Assembly (NCBI GenBank): GCA_937873715.1
Contig: CALMYJ010000005.1
Span: forward strand, 355,740-419,739
Direction: 5' to 3'
DNA: 64,000 nucleotides
Origin: an uncultured Chitinophagaceae bacterium
GTDB lineage: Bacteria > Bacteroidota > Bacteroidia > Chitinophagales > Chitinophagaceae
The notes below the pieces were generated by a model. It was not told the origin of the DNA, did no database searches, and worked only from the letters and a program-made list of their open reading frames with translations. This document shows, in pieces, positions 41,805-50,169 of the stretch; the first letter of the stretch is position 1, and every line of letters begins with the position of its first letter. Position numbers and translations under genes: made by a program.

Positions 41805-42176
41805 ATGCAATTAGGCGCCTTCTCCATTAGTCTTTCTGTAAAAGATTTAGCCCAATCAAAACAGTTTTACGAGGCCTTAGGCTTTACCGTTTTTGGCGGC
41901 GATATGAGCCAGAACTACCTGGTTATGAAAAACGGTAATGCATTGATTGGTTTATTCCAGGGTATGTTTGAAAAAAACATGCTTACGTTTAACCCCGGGT
42001 GGGATGAAAATGCCCAAACAATTACTTCGTTTGATGATATAAGAACCATACAGCAGCATTTAAAAGATAACGGCATAGTACCCGATAAAGAAGCCGACCC
42101 CAATAGTACAGGACCGGCTCATTTTATGGTAACCGACCCTGATGGCAATTCAATACTCATAGACCAATTTGTGTAA
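41805..42176 (+). CDS. VOC superfamily protein (glyoxalase/dioxygenase fold)
   Basis: 123 residues forming two beta-alpha-beta-beta-beta units. The first begins GAFSISLSVKDLAQSKQFYEALGFTVFGG and the last ends DPDGNSILIDQF, both VOC hallmarks. Candidate metal ligands are Glu/His at the strand ends (for example His in PAHFMVTDPDGN). Small single-domain members include antibiotic-resistance-like and epimerase-like proteins; function here unknown. Confidence 0.82.
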   Translation: MQLGAFSISLSVKDLAQSKQFYEALGFTVFGGDMSQNYLVMKNGNALIGLFQGMFEKNMLTFNPGWDENAQTITSFDDIRTIQQHLKDNGIVPDKEADPNSTGPAHFMVTDPDGNSILIDQFV

Positions 42177-42193
42177 AATATTAAGCTGCTTAA

Positions 42194-42246
42194 AATCTGT
42201 ATAGATGCTTACAGCCTTAACAGGCCTTTTACAACATCTATAGGTT
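42194..42246. repeat. Possible degenerate third copy of the cloverleaf repeat
   Basis: Arms TATAGATG (42200-42207) and CATCTATA (42235-42242) are exact reverse complements; the right flank CTTTTACAACATCTATAGGTT resembles the right half of copies A and B. The inner hairpins are not conserved, so family membership is weak. Confidence 0.35.
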
Positions 42247-42393
42247 GGATAATTATTGCAAGAAGCACCCTGGCTGCTTTGTGTGGCCTATGTTATAAAG
42301 AGGATAGTGCCCTTCGGTATATTATTTCCTGAAATTCTTTAAATAGTTTACCTGAATTTAATGTGTAATATGTGGTGAATCCACTTATCTTTA

Positions 42394-43707
42394 ATGGACT
42401 TTATAATTTTTAAGCCCTTAAAGGTGAAAGCTTTATTTCTATCTGCATTGTTGCTGATGGTTGGCATCAGTTCAAAAAGCCAAACTTATACCAGTTCCTG
42501 TACGCCTTCCGGCAATATGGAAGCTATTTACCGCAATGATGCCTACAAGCTTGCTATAAAAAGGGTGCATGATATCGGTTCTCCATTTGCAGACAGTGTA
42601 AACATCCCTGAAATTTTTGTTGATTCGATTGAAAATGCATTATATGCCATTGCCAACATGCAATTTTCCCCTGTAGCAGACACGATTAAAAATTTATTCG
42701 GCCATACAGATTTTTTAACCGGCTCCGATTCTACTCATATCCGGGATTTGAATTATCCATTTGGCCTTAAACAGGTAGAAGTAGTTGTAGATAATACAAC
42801 TTCCTGGGGGGCAGCATGGAACGCCGGTAATTATTATCCCACAACTAATGATACTGTAAATTATTTAATGAGTATGTATCAGCTCAAGATTGAGCCCAGT
42901 GCCTTCCAGTTTTATGCTACTAAAACTATTTATGTGGTTAGCTCTCCTTATGCCATACAGGCAAATGCATTGGCAAAACAGTTTGAACATCTATCGCTGG
43001 TGGGTGCCGGTTATGCCCGGGCACTGTACCAGGTTGGGGATGGCAATAGCATCCGTGCAGATTTTACCAATAGTGGTATAAACTTATTCTTCAGGTATAG
43101 TTGCGGAGACTGCCCCTCGGGATGCACTATTGGTAGAAACTGGTATTTTAAAGTTCAGGAGCAGGATTGTACCGTTGATTATCTTTCAGTGGAAGACTGG
43201 GGCAATCCGATGGAATGGTTAACGGGAGCCTGCCTGGATTATAACAGGGCAATTGTTTTATGTGCTGGCGCTAATGAGGCAACACTGTGGGGTGATGTAG
43301 GGAATACTACCGGGGATAGTTTCGAGTGGCAGGTAAGTGCTGATGGTATTGCATTTGCCGATATCGAAAATGATACACATTACAGCGGTACCAATACGAA
43401 TGCCCTCACTGTAAAAAATATTCCGTCGTCCGGGTATGGGTTTACTTACCGTTGTATCCGAAATGGGCTTAAAACTAAAGTTTCTTATACGCTGAAGTTT
43501 CAAAATACATGGCGTAATATAGCGGATACCAGTTGGGAAAACCCTGCAAACTGGAACTGTGGGTTATTGCCCGACAGTAATACAGACGTGGTGATTCAAT
43601 CCGGTACTGTAGTGTTGCATTCAGATGCAACCGTAAGAAGTATTTACGTTTCAAAAGATGCCACACTTACTGTGGCAGGAGGTAAGCATTTAACGGTACT
43701 GCACTAA
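42394..43707 (+). CDS. Secreted protein of unknown function with Ig-like domain and terminal W-module
   Basis: 437 residues. Signal peptide about 1-30 (FLSALLLMVGISSKSQ). Residues about 31-290 have no recognised family; they contain several Cys near SCGDCPSGCTIGRNWYFKVQEQDC. Residues about 297-370 form an Ig-like domain (FEWQVS..IAFADIENDTHYSG), closely matching the one in the giant propeller protein. Residues 373-437 are the W..NWNCG..PDSNTDVVI module that ends both proteins. No standard T9SS tail. Single gene flanked by repeat elements. Confidence 0.7.
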   Translation: MDFIIFKPLKVKALFLSALLLMVGISSKSQTYTSSCTPSGNMEAIYRNDAYKLAIKRVHDIGSPFADSVNIPEIFVDSIENALYAIANMQFSPVADTIKNLFGHTDFLTGSDSTHIRDLNYPFGLKQVEVVVDNTTSWGAAWNAGNYYPTTNDTVNYLMSMYQLKIEPSAFQFYATKTIYVVSSPYAIQANALAKQFEHLSLVGAGYARALYQVGDGNSIRADFTNSGINLFFRYSCGDCPSGCTIGRNWYFKVQEQDCTVDYLSVEDWGNPMEWLTGACLDYNRAIVLCAGANEATLWGDVGNTTGDSFEWQVSADGIAFADIENDTHYSGTNTNALTVKNIPSSGYGFTYRCIRNGLKTKVSYTLKFQNTWRNIADTSWENPANWNCGLLPDSNTDVVIQSGTVVLHSDATVRSIYVSKDATLTVAGGKHLTVLH

Positions 43708-43749
43708 TCAACTTATAACGAGTTGTGCTTTTGGGATGTTTTAACAGCC

Positions 43750-43785
43750 CGGGCTTTGCCCGATTGCACAAAGCGACTTCGCTTT
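43750..43785. repeat. Pair of short hairpins
   Basis: CGGGC-TTT-GCCCG (43750-43762) and AAAGCG-ACTT-CGCTTT (43770-43785) are two consecutive perfect hairpins. They sit just before repeat copy B and could belong to the same structured element. Confidence 0.6.
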
Positions 43786-43807
43786 ACAAAAACTAATAAA
43801 TGCCTGA

Positions 43808-43862
43808 AAGCCTATAAGGTGTTGCAGTGCTGCAATATGCTTTTCACAGACCTCATAGGTTT
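43808..43862. repeat. Cloverleaf-like palindromic repeat, copy B
   Basis: Arms AAGCCTATAAGGT (43808-43820) and ACCTCATAGGTTT (43850-43862) pair with one G-T and one mismatch. The inner hairpin TTGCA-GTGC-TGCAA (43822-43835) differs from copy A only in its loop, and the motif CTTTTCACAG is shared with copy A. Confidence 0.75.
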
Positions 43863-44080
43863 AATCATACGCTGCACAACAAGTTAACTTTACGGCAGGC
43901 TGAAGGTTAGCGGTTTTTTCCTAATTTTACCCTGTTTCTGATACCGGCTATTTCCTCTCATACCCCCGGCTATACCGTACTTATCAGCAAAGTTCCAATC
44001 TGCCACAGTATCCTTTTTAAAGCCCTTAAGGGTAAATCTTTCCCTTTTTAACTTCCATTATTTGGAAAAAAAGTTGAATT

Positions 44081-44099
44081 AATTCCTGAATCAGGAATT
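44081..44099. promoter_or_regulatory. Perfect dyad upstream of the M43 protease gene
   Basis: AATTCCTGA-A-TCAGGAATT is an exact 9-bp inverted repeat with a one-base centre, 92 bases before the ATG. The shape suits a dimeric regulator site; no regulator is identified. Confidence 0.4.
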
Positions 44100-44191
44100 G
44101 CTCCCATATTCAAATCCTCTGAAATGCAAGCTGGTAAAGGGTTTTACTTTCCGGCACACATCCTGATTTACTTCCTGTGAAACCGAATACA

Positions 44192-45484
44192 ATGAAAACC
44201 ATCACAGGAATATTAATTGCGCTACAATTGTTAACCAACGCCACTGCACAGCGCTTGTGTGGTTCAGAGGCCTATACTGCTGAAATTAGCCGTACCAATC
44301 CTGCCGCCTTAAATGGTTACCGTGAAGCTGAAGCACAAATCATTAAAACCCTTGGCAAATCAGGCTTAAAAAGAAGAGATACTGCTGCCAACGAAATCAT
44401 TTACATCCCAGTTGTGGTACATGTGCTGTATAAAACAGCCGCTCAAAATATCAGCGATGCACAAATTTTATCGCAGTTAGAATCATTGAATAAAGACTTT
44501 GCTTATCAAAATGAAGATAAGTCCAATACGCCCAAAGCATTTCGTTCGGTAGCTGCTGATGTAAAAATTAAATTTTGCCTGGCACAGGTAGCGCCAGATG
44601 GTAAAAGAACCAACGGTATCATTCGCAAATACACCAATACAGAAGTTTTTTCGGCTGATGATGCCATGAAGTATGCATTGAATGGTGGTTCTACTGCATG
44701 GAACAGCAGGCAGTACCTTAACATCTGGGTGTGCAACCTTGGTGGTCGCAGCCTCGGTTATGCTACACAGCCCGGCGGCCCTGCTAACCTTGATGGTATT
44801 GTAATTGCTTTCGATGCATTTGGTACTATTGGCAACCTGCGCCCTTCTTTTAACAAAGGCCGTACTGCAACACACGAAGTTGGCCACTGGTTGGGTTTAA
44901 AGCATATCTGGGGCGATACCGATTGTGGTGATGATGGTGTAGAAGATACTCCAAGGCAAAAATCGTACAACTATGGTTGTCCCAGTTTTCCCCGTGTTAC
45001 CACTTGTTCAGAGAATGAAAACGGCGATATGTTTATGAACTATATGGATTTTTCGGACGATGCCTGCATGAACATGTTTACCGAAGGTCAGAAACAACGT
45101 ATGAGAGCTTTGTTTGCAACAGGTAACCTGCGCAACAGCTTCCTTACATCATTTGCCTGCGACAGCAACCTGGTACAAGCAGGCCCAATAGCCGCACCGG
45201 TTGATACTACAGTAACGCCTGCACCAGTAGCTCCAGTTGCAGCGGAACAAACAAAAGTATATCCCAACCCTGTTCAAAACGAAGTGGTGATTGAATGTAA
45301 AAACGCCAGCAAGCAGGATGTAAAACAAATGGCGGTATTCAGCATCACCGGTAATAAAGTATTTACAGCTGTATTGGATAAAGAAAAAACCAGGTTTAAT
45401 TTCTCTTTCCTAAAAGCAGGTATTTATGTTGTAAAAATCGGTGAAGGTAAAAACGTAACTGTTACTAAACTGGTGAAGCAATAA
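44192..45484 (+). CDS. M43 (pappalysin/cytophagalysin-like) metalloprotease with T9SS tail
   Basis: 430 residues. Signal peptide about 1-20 (LLTNATAQ). The catalytic motif HEVGHWLGLKH (228-238) fits HExxHxxGxxH, and the Met-turn MFMNYMDFSDD follows, both as in M43. A Pro/Thr/Val linker (TVTPAPVAPVA) leads to a type A T9SS sorting domain (about 355-430) with VYPNPVQNEVVIE, GNKVF and AGIYVVKIG. Export through the outer membrane by T9SS is therefore likely. ATG 44192 is chosen; a GTG five codons earlier is possible. Confidence 0.92.
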   Translation: MKTITGILIALQLLTNATAQRLCGSEAYTAEISRTNPAALNGYREAEAQIIKTLGKSGLKRRDTAANEIIYIPVVVHVLYKTAAQNISDAQILSQLESLNKDFAYQNEDKSNTPKAFRSVAADVKIKFCLAQVAPDGKRTNGIIRKYTNTEVFSADDAMKYALNGGSTAWNSRQYLNIWVCNLGGRSLGYATQPGGPANLDGIVIAFDAFGTIGNLRPSFNKGRTATHEVGHWLGLKHIWGDTDCGDDGVEDTPRQKSYNYGCPSFPRVTTCSENENGDMFMNYMDFSDDACMNMFTEGQKQRMRALFATGNLRNSFLTSFACDSNLVQAGPIAAPVDTTVTPAPVAPVAAEQTKVYPNPVQNEVVIECKNASKQDVKQMAVFSITGNKVFTAVLDKEKTRFNFSFLKAGIYVVKIGEGKNVTVTKLVKQ

Positions 45485-45495
45485 TACATCCGCTT

Positions 45496-46632
45496 TCAGC
45501 TTCCTGTTATCAGTGCAGCAATTTTTGCAGCAGCCACAGGAGCCAGCGCCACACCCATACCGCTCATACGCACACAGCAAAATATGCCGGGCTCAAGTTC
45601 TTCAATAATAGGCATTTTGCTGCTGCCCATGCCCATAATACCACTCCAGCGGCTTTCGATGCTATAAGTGTTCCGGGGCAAAATATGGGTGTCAACAAAT
45701 TGCTCCAAATGGTTTTGAATGGCTGAGGTAATGCTCATATCATCCGTATTTTCTGTTTCTATAGCGGTATCTCTTGCGCCGCCAATTAACAGGCGGTTGC
45801 CCAGGTTGCGGAAATAATAAAAACCACGCTGAAAATGAAATGCTCCTTTTAGAGCAAGCTGCGGCACCGGCGCCGTTATAAATACCTGGCCCCGGTAGGG
45901 TTGCACATCGGCATGGGGTACAAGCTGCCGGGTAAAAGCATTGGTGCAAAGCAGTAGTTGCTGTGCTGTAAATAATATGTTGTTATCAGTTTCAATTACA
46001 AGCTTGCTGCTGCTGGTATAAAAAGAACGTACATGCACTCCTGTTAGTACCTGCACGCCGGCAGCGGAAACTTTGTGCAGCAGTGCCTGCAGCAGCTTAC
46101 CGCTATGCAGTCCGCCTTCTTCTTTGTTTTCAATTAAATGATTAAAGCCGTTAAGTTTAAACTGCTTCAGTTTTGCATCGGCAGTTATATAAGTGTTGCT
46201 GTTACCGCTAATTTGCTTTAAGCCGTTATTTAGCCAGGCTAATTTATCCATGCACAAGGCCCAGTCGGTACTGCCGGGTTCAAAACATTCATAGCCGCCA
46301 TCTGCACAGTACTCTATTGCCGCCTCGCTGAAATTTTTTCTTATTTCGAGCAGGCCTTTATACCGCATTTCCACTAATTGCCAAAGATTGTCTTCGCCCA
46401 TTTGTGTGGCATCATGCACCAGTTCGGAGGGGCTGCCAAAGCAACTGAAGCCTGCATTACGGGTACTGGCGCCGCTGGGTATAATGCCACGTTCAAGTAT
46501 AGTGATTTTGAGCCGGGGATTTTTTTCAAGCAATTTTACCGCACTCCACAAGCCTGTATACCCGCTGCCAATGATGATGATATCCTGCGGTGCAAAAAAT
46601 GTTTCTTTTTCCCAAACAGATAGCGTTGACAT
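45496..46632 (-). CDS. FAD-dependent oxidoreductase (DAO family)
   Basis: 378 residues. The N-terminal dinucleotide motif IIIIGSGYTGLWSAVKLLE (18-36) is followed by an acidic strand end (ILERG). The GASTRNAGF segment and a C-terminal GIMGMGSSKMPIIEELEPG region are typical of D-amino-acid oxidase/glycine oxidase-like proteins (DadA, ThiO, PuuB group). The substrate cannot be told. Convergent with the M43 gene. Confidence 0.85.
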   Translation of the reverse strand: MSTLSVWEKETFFAPQDIIIIGSGYTGLWSAVKLLEKNPRLKITILERGIIPSGASTRNAGFSCFGSPSELVHDATQMGEDNLWQLVEMRYKGLLEIRKNFSEAAIEYCADGGYECFEPGSTDWALCMDKLAWLNNGLKQISGNSNTYITADAKLKQFKLNGFNHLIENKEEGGLHSGKLLQALLHKVSAAGVQVLTGVHVRSFYTSSSKLVIETDNNILFTAQQLLLCTNAFTRQLVPHADVQPYRGQVFITAPVPQLALKGAFHFQRGFYYFRNLGNRLLIGGARDTAIETENTDDMSITSAIQNHLEQFVDTHILPRNTYSIESRWSGIMGMGSSKMPIIEELEPGIFCCVRMSGMGVALAPVAAAKIAALITGS

Positions 46633-46697
46633 GGCAAGCCTAATGTTAAAGTTGACAAATGTAAATACTAATTTATCGAAGGTTGGGGGGCAGGCAC

Positions 46698-46705
46698 TAT
46701 TTTTG
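46698..46705 (+). promoter_or_regulatory. Possible minus-7 box for the DUF4197 gene
   Basis: TATTTTTG fits TAnnTTTG, 17 bases before the ATG; a minus-33 match is only partial. Confidence 0.35.
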
Positions 46706-46721
46706 TTTTAAATCGATCACA

Positions 46722-47480
46722 ATGAAAACATTATTTACTGCACTGCTTATTTGCGCCGCTTTTGCTGTACAGGCGCAGGGTATAAAAGGCCTTTTAAATA
46801 AAACGGTAAAAAAAGACAGTACCGGCTCCGGTAAAGGTTTTGCAGATCTTTTGCCTTCATCCGGCGGAAGTGGCAAACTCAGCAATGATGATATTATAAG
46901 CGGCCTTAAGGAAGCTTTACGTGTGGGCACCGACAGCACCAGTAAAAAGCTGGGCAATGTGGATGGTTTTTTTGGCAATGCTGCCATTAAAATTTTAATG
47001 CCTGATGAAGCCAAAAAAGTAGAAAGTACTTTACGTGGCGTGGGTATGGGCAGCCTGGTGGATAAAGCTGTACTTTCAATGAACAGGGCTGCAGAAGATG
47101 CGGCTACAGGCATAGGTGATATTTTTTGGAATGCTATAAAAAATATGTCGGTGGCCGATGGGCTTTCTATCCTGCGTGGCGGCGATTTTGCTGCTACCGA
47201 ATACCTTCAAAAATCCACTACTGTTACCCTTACTGAAAAATTCAGACCGGTAATTGAAACATCACTGGCAAAAACAGATGCCACCAAATACTGGAAAGAT
47301 GTGTTCAGTAATTACAACCGTTTTTCTTCTGCACCTGTAAATACCGACCTTACCGCCTATGTAACGGAGAGAGCATTGAAAGGGCTTTTTTTCCAGATAG
47401 GACTGGAAGAACAAAAGATACGTAAAGACCCAGCCGCACAGGTAACCGGTATTCTAAAAAAAGTGTTTGGAGGAAACTGA
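46722..47480 (+). CDS. DUF4197 family exported protein
   Basis: 252 residues. Signal peptide about 1-19 (ICAAFAVQAQG). The mature part is helical, with LSNDDIISGLKEALRVGTDSTSKKL and MPDEAKKVESTLRGVGMGSLVDKAVLSMNRAAEDA, as in DUF4197. Function unknown; expected in the periplasm. ATG at 46722 is the signal-peptide start; an upstream ATG would destroy it. Confidence 0.82.
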   Translation: MKTLFTALLICAAFAVQAQGIKGLLNKTVKKDSTGSGKGFADLLPSSGGSGKLSNDDIISGLKEALRVGTDSTSKKLGNVDGFFGNAAIKILMPDEAKKVESTLRGVGMGSLVDKAVLSMNRAAEDAATGIGDIFWNAIKNMSVADGLSILRGGDFAATEYLQKSTTVTLTEKFRPVIETSLAKTDATKYWKDVFSNYNRFSSAPVNTDLTAYVTERALKGLFFQIGLEEQKIRKDPAAQVTGILKKVFGGN

Positions 47481-47494
47481 GTGTGGGTATACTG

Positions 47495-47890
47495 TCATTT
47501 TTGCAAGGTGTAGCCTAATTGCAGGTACATATTGTAAAAGTCGTAACTGTTCCACGATTCTTTAATGATACCGTTTTCAATTTTAGCCATTGTCATTCCC
47601 GAAATCTGAACCGTTTGTCCTGTTTCTGCCTGGGTGAGCAGGGCAGTGCATAATGCACATTCCATATCATCTTCCTGCATTACATGCTGTATGGTAAACT
47701 GTATACTGTGGAACTGCTGTGTAAATCCATCGTAAAAAAATTTAAACCCTGTTGAGCCTTTCAGTTCACCTTCGGCAAGCCCGTGAGTATAAGCATCAGG
47801 GTCCATAAGGGTATCAATACTTTCTTTTTTGTTTTCGTTCCATACCTGTTGAAACCATTGGTATAGCAGTGTGTTTTGAATGTTTGTCAT
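47495..47890 (-). CDS. SnoaL/NTF2-like small protein
   Basis: 131 residues. The segments LYQWFQQVWNENKKESIDTLMDPDAYTHGL, an early FxxGF-like strand, and the terminal ENGIIKESWNSYDFYNMYLQLG are typical of the SnoaL-like polyketide cyclase/ester cyclase (NTF2) fold. Such proteins include small-molecule cyclases and many uncharacterised members. Minus strand, upstream of the M49 peptidase's end; the two could share an mRNA. Confidence 0.72.
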   Translation of the reverse strand: MTNIQNTLLYQWFQQVWNENKKESIDTLMDPDAYTHGLAEGELKGSTGFKFFYDGFTQQFHSIQFTIQHVMQEDDMECALCTALLTQAETGQTVQISGMTMAKIENGIIKESWNSYDFYNMYLQLGYTLQK

Positions 47891-47915
47891 GGCTTGGTAT
47901 AATAGATAGGTTGGT

Positions 47916-49556
47916 TTAAAGTCCTAATACAGTAGTGCCCTGCTCAAACACCACGTCTACGGGTATGCCTTTTTGCCGTAACTGATCGAGGTCTTTTTTC
48001 AGGGCTGGTTTTAAAATAGCTTTTTCCTGTTGCAATTTTTCGGTAGCAGCTTTGTCGCCATTGCCCTGCAGGGTTAATATCAGGCTGCTGAGTTCATTCA
48101 TAGCCTGGCGAAATTTTTCGAAGTTTACCGTGTAATAGCCTTCCGTATTTTTTGCAAAAGCGCCTTTTTCTTCAAAAAAGTTAAAGGCCAGCATATTGGC
48201 TTTGCCATGTGCCTCGCCTGCACCAAAGCGTACTGAACGGATGATACCGGCCATAAAAGTGGTGTAATAATTTTCAATTGGGCCGGGCAGTTCCCCTTTT
48301 TCTACCAGTTTGGTTACCATATACAGGCCAAGAATATCTGCCTTGGCTTCTTCAAGCCAGGAGCTTTGTTCCTGCAGTGCTGCCCTTACGGTGCCTTTGC
48401 CATTAATAGTGTTTTTTATGCCGAGGCCATGTGCTACTTCATGAAACATTACGTTGGCAAAAAAAGCATCAAACTGTACCTGTGCCAGTTGCGAAGGGTC
48501 GATAAAAGCTTTGGCAATCGGCAGCATGATGTTATCAAATTTTGCCTGCATGGTATTTTTTAACTGGAGCCTCCGGGTACCTTTTGTTTTTTGCAGTTCC
48601 TCATCATTGGGCAGGTTTACCGCAATGGTTTTTCCGCCGCTGTTGCACTGGCCTGCATAGTACACTACATTGTAGGCATTCAGGTCGGATGATGTGCCGG
48701 GTTTTTCTGTTTTATATTTTGCCTCTACAGGTATGCCCTGCTGCAGTTCGGGCAGCATGGCGGCAAATTTGGCCAGGCGGCTGCTCCATTCCTTATCTTT
48801 TATCAGTACGTATGCTTCGTATGCATTACGGGCATTATACAGCCCGTCTTCATAATTTTCAATAGCGCCAATAACAATATCGAGTGTGTTGTTTTTCATG
48901 TCCAGCCATGTTGCATCGCTGGCATTGTAATTATCGGTTGTTAAGGCGTTGGCACGTATTTCAAGGTGCTTTTTCAGCCCGGGATCTTCAGCAAGTGCGG
49001 CAGCCTGTTTCAGTAAGGCGGCGGCTTTTTCTAATGCCGGTTTAAAAGCAATATGGTAAGGTATCGTATATAGTTTTCCGTTAGCATCTCTTCTTACTAT
49101 TGAATACTGGCCATGTTTATCGGGGAGGGAAGAACTGTCTAATTCTGCTTTAGTCATATCTGCCGGGTAAAATGCAGCGCCATGTGGCTTTTCGCCAAAG
49201 CCGGCTACAAATGGGGTATCGCTGTTTAATTTATCCCAGGGGCCGTAGTTCATCTCAACAAATTTTTTGGTAGCCGCATCGGTAATGCTGTTCAGCAGGC
49301 TGTCTTTGTTATCACCATAGCATTGTTGCCAGTACAGTTCGTTCATGATATCGGCAGCCTGTATCAGCAGTGGCAGCATTTGTTTTTCTTTTTCAGTGAG
49401 CGACGCAAGGTCGGCAGTAAGTTTAACCGTTGCAAATGAAGCTGCTCTTTGGGCGGCGTAGTTGTTGTAATCAGTTGCTGTAGCATCCTGCTGGTTGTTG
49501 CAGGCAGCCAAAGCCATTAAGGCAATGATGCCGGTAGCTAAAAAATATTGTTTCAT
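47916..49556 (-). CDS. M49-family (dipeptidyl-peptidase III-like) lipoprotein
   Basis: 546 residues. N-terminal lipobox ALMALAACNN implies a lipoprotein. The metal site is HEVAH at 372-376 with a second motif EEAKAD at 402-407. Classical DPP III uses HExxGH and EExRA(E/D); a pentapeptide HExxH is a known variant, reported for the Caldithrix enzyme. The FHEVAHGLGIKNT context matches other Bacteroidota M49-type proteins. ATG at 49556 is chosen over an upstream one because it starts the lipoprotein signal. Dipeptide release from oligopeptides is inferred. Confidence 0.8.
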   Translation of the reverse strand: MKQYFLATGIIALMALAACNNQQDATATDYNNYAAQRAASFATVKLTADLASLTEKEKQMLPLLIQAADIMNELYWQQCYGDNKDSLLNSITDAATKKFVEMNYGPWDKLNSDTPFVAGFGEKPHGAAFYPADMTKAELDSSSLPDKHGQYSIVRRDANGKLYTIPYHIAFKPALEKAAALLKQAAALAEDPGLKKHLEIRANALTTDNYNASDATWLDMKNNTLDIVIGAIENYEDGLYNARNAYEAYVLIKDKEWSSRLAKFAAMLPELQQGIPVEAKYKTEKPGTSSDLNAYNVVYYAGQCNSGGKTIAVNLPNDEELQKTKGTRRLQLKNTMQAKFDNIMLPIAKAFIDPSQLAQVQFDAFFANVMFHEVAHGLGIKNTINGKGTVRAALQEQSSWLEEAKADILGLYMVTKLVEKGELPGPIENYYTTFMAGIIRSVRFGAGEAHGKANMLAFNFFEEKGAFAKNTEGYYTVNFEKFRQAMNELSSLILTLQGNGDKAATEKLQQEKAILKPALKKDLDQLRQKGIPVDVVFEQGTTVLGL

Positions 49557-49734
49557 AAAATTGTTTGGCAAACTGTTTAAAATGTGAATATACATCTTTA
49601 AAGCCTGCTTTTGGGTAAGCAGTGGATGCATTTTACTTACTGCATAGGCTGTGATTGCTCTTAACTATTTGTTAGTAAACCCGGCCGCCAGTATTTAATC
49701 CTATGCACATTCATCACAAGTAAATTTTACAACT

Positions 49735-50094
49735 ATGAAAAAGATGTTTATCCTCCTGATCAGTACATTGTCGGTTACTGCTGTTTTGGCTCAGCCAGTT
49801 GAAGCAACCGAAAGCACAGCCTTTACAACATCCCAGGCTGGCTACGGCCCGGATTGGCATGATGGCCGGCATGCCAACAGGCCGGGCTTTCACCGTTACC
49901 GTGAAATGGATATGCGAATTAGCCGGATTAATTGGGAGTACGACAGGAGGATTGCACAGGTATGGAGCAGGCCTTTTGTAAGCCGGTTTAAAAAAGAAAG
50001 GCAGGTGAGGCAGTTGGAACAGCAACGCTGGCGTGCTATCAACAGGGTGTATGCCGATTATGGTTACCGGGTACCTCCGGGCCGAAGGTGGTAA
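49735..50094 (+). CDS. Small basic exported protein
   Basis: 119 residues. Signal peptide about 1-19 (LSVTAVLAQP). The mature part is rich in Arg, Trp and His (HDGRHANRPGFHRYREMDMRISRINWEYDRRI) and ends RVPPGRRW. Arg-rich helical stretches like this recur in small exported Bacteroidota proteins of unknown role. Followed by a terminator. Confidence 0.6.
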   Translation: MKKMFILLISTLSVTAVLAQPVEATESTAFTTSQAGYGPDWHDGRHANRPGFHRYREMDMRISRINWEYDRRIAQVWSRPFVSRFKKERQVRQLEQQRWRAINRVYADYGYRVPPGRRW

Positions 50095-50118
50095 AGTTCA
50101 GGTTGGTTATATACAATG

Positions 50119-50139
50119 AGGGCTGCAAAGCCCTTTTTT
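50119..50139 (+). terminator. Terminator after the small basic protein gene
   Basis: AGGGCT-GCAA-AGCCCT (50119-50134) followed by a T-run. Confidence 0.8.
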
Positions 50140-50169
50140 GTGTGGGTGAATTATATGAGGCTGTTCCAG

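Larger units (their letters stand above)
43708..44191. other. Spacer rich in hairpins and palindromes
   Basis: 484 bases between the unknown secreted protein and the M43 protease. It contains two small hairpins (43750-43762, 43770-43785), copy B of the cloverleaf repeat, and a perfect dyad at 44081-44099. No reading frame was found. Confidence 0.6.
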
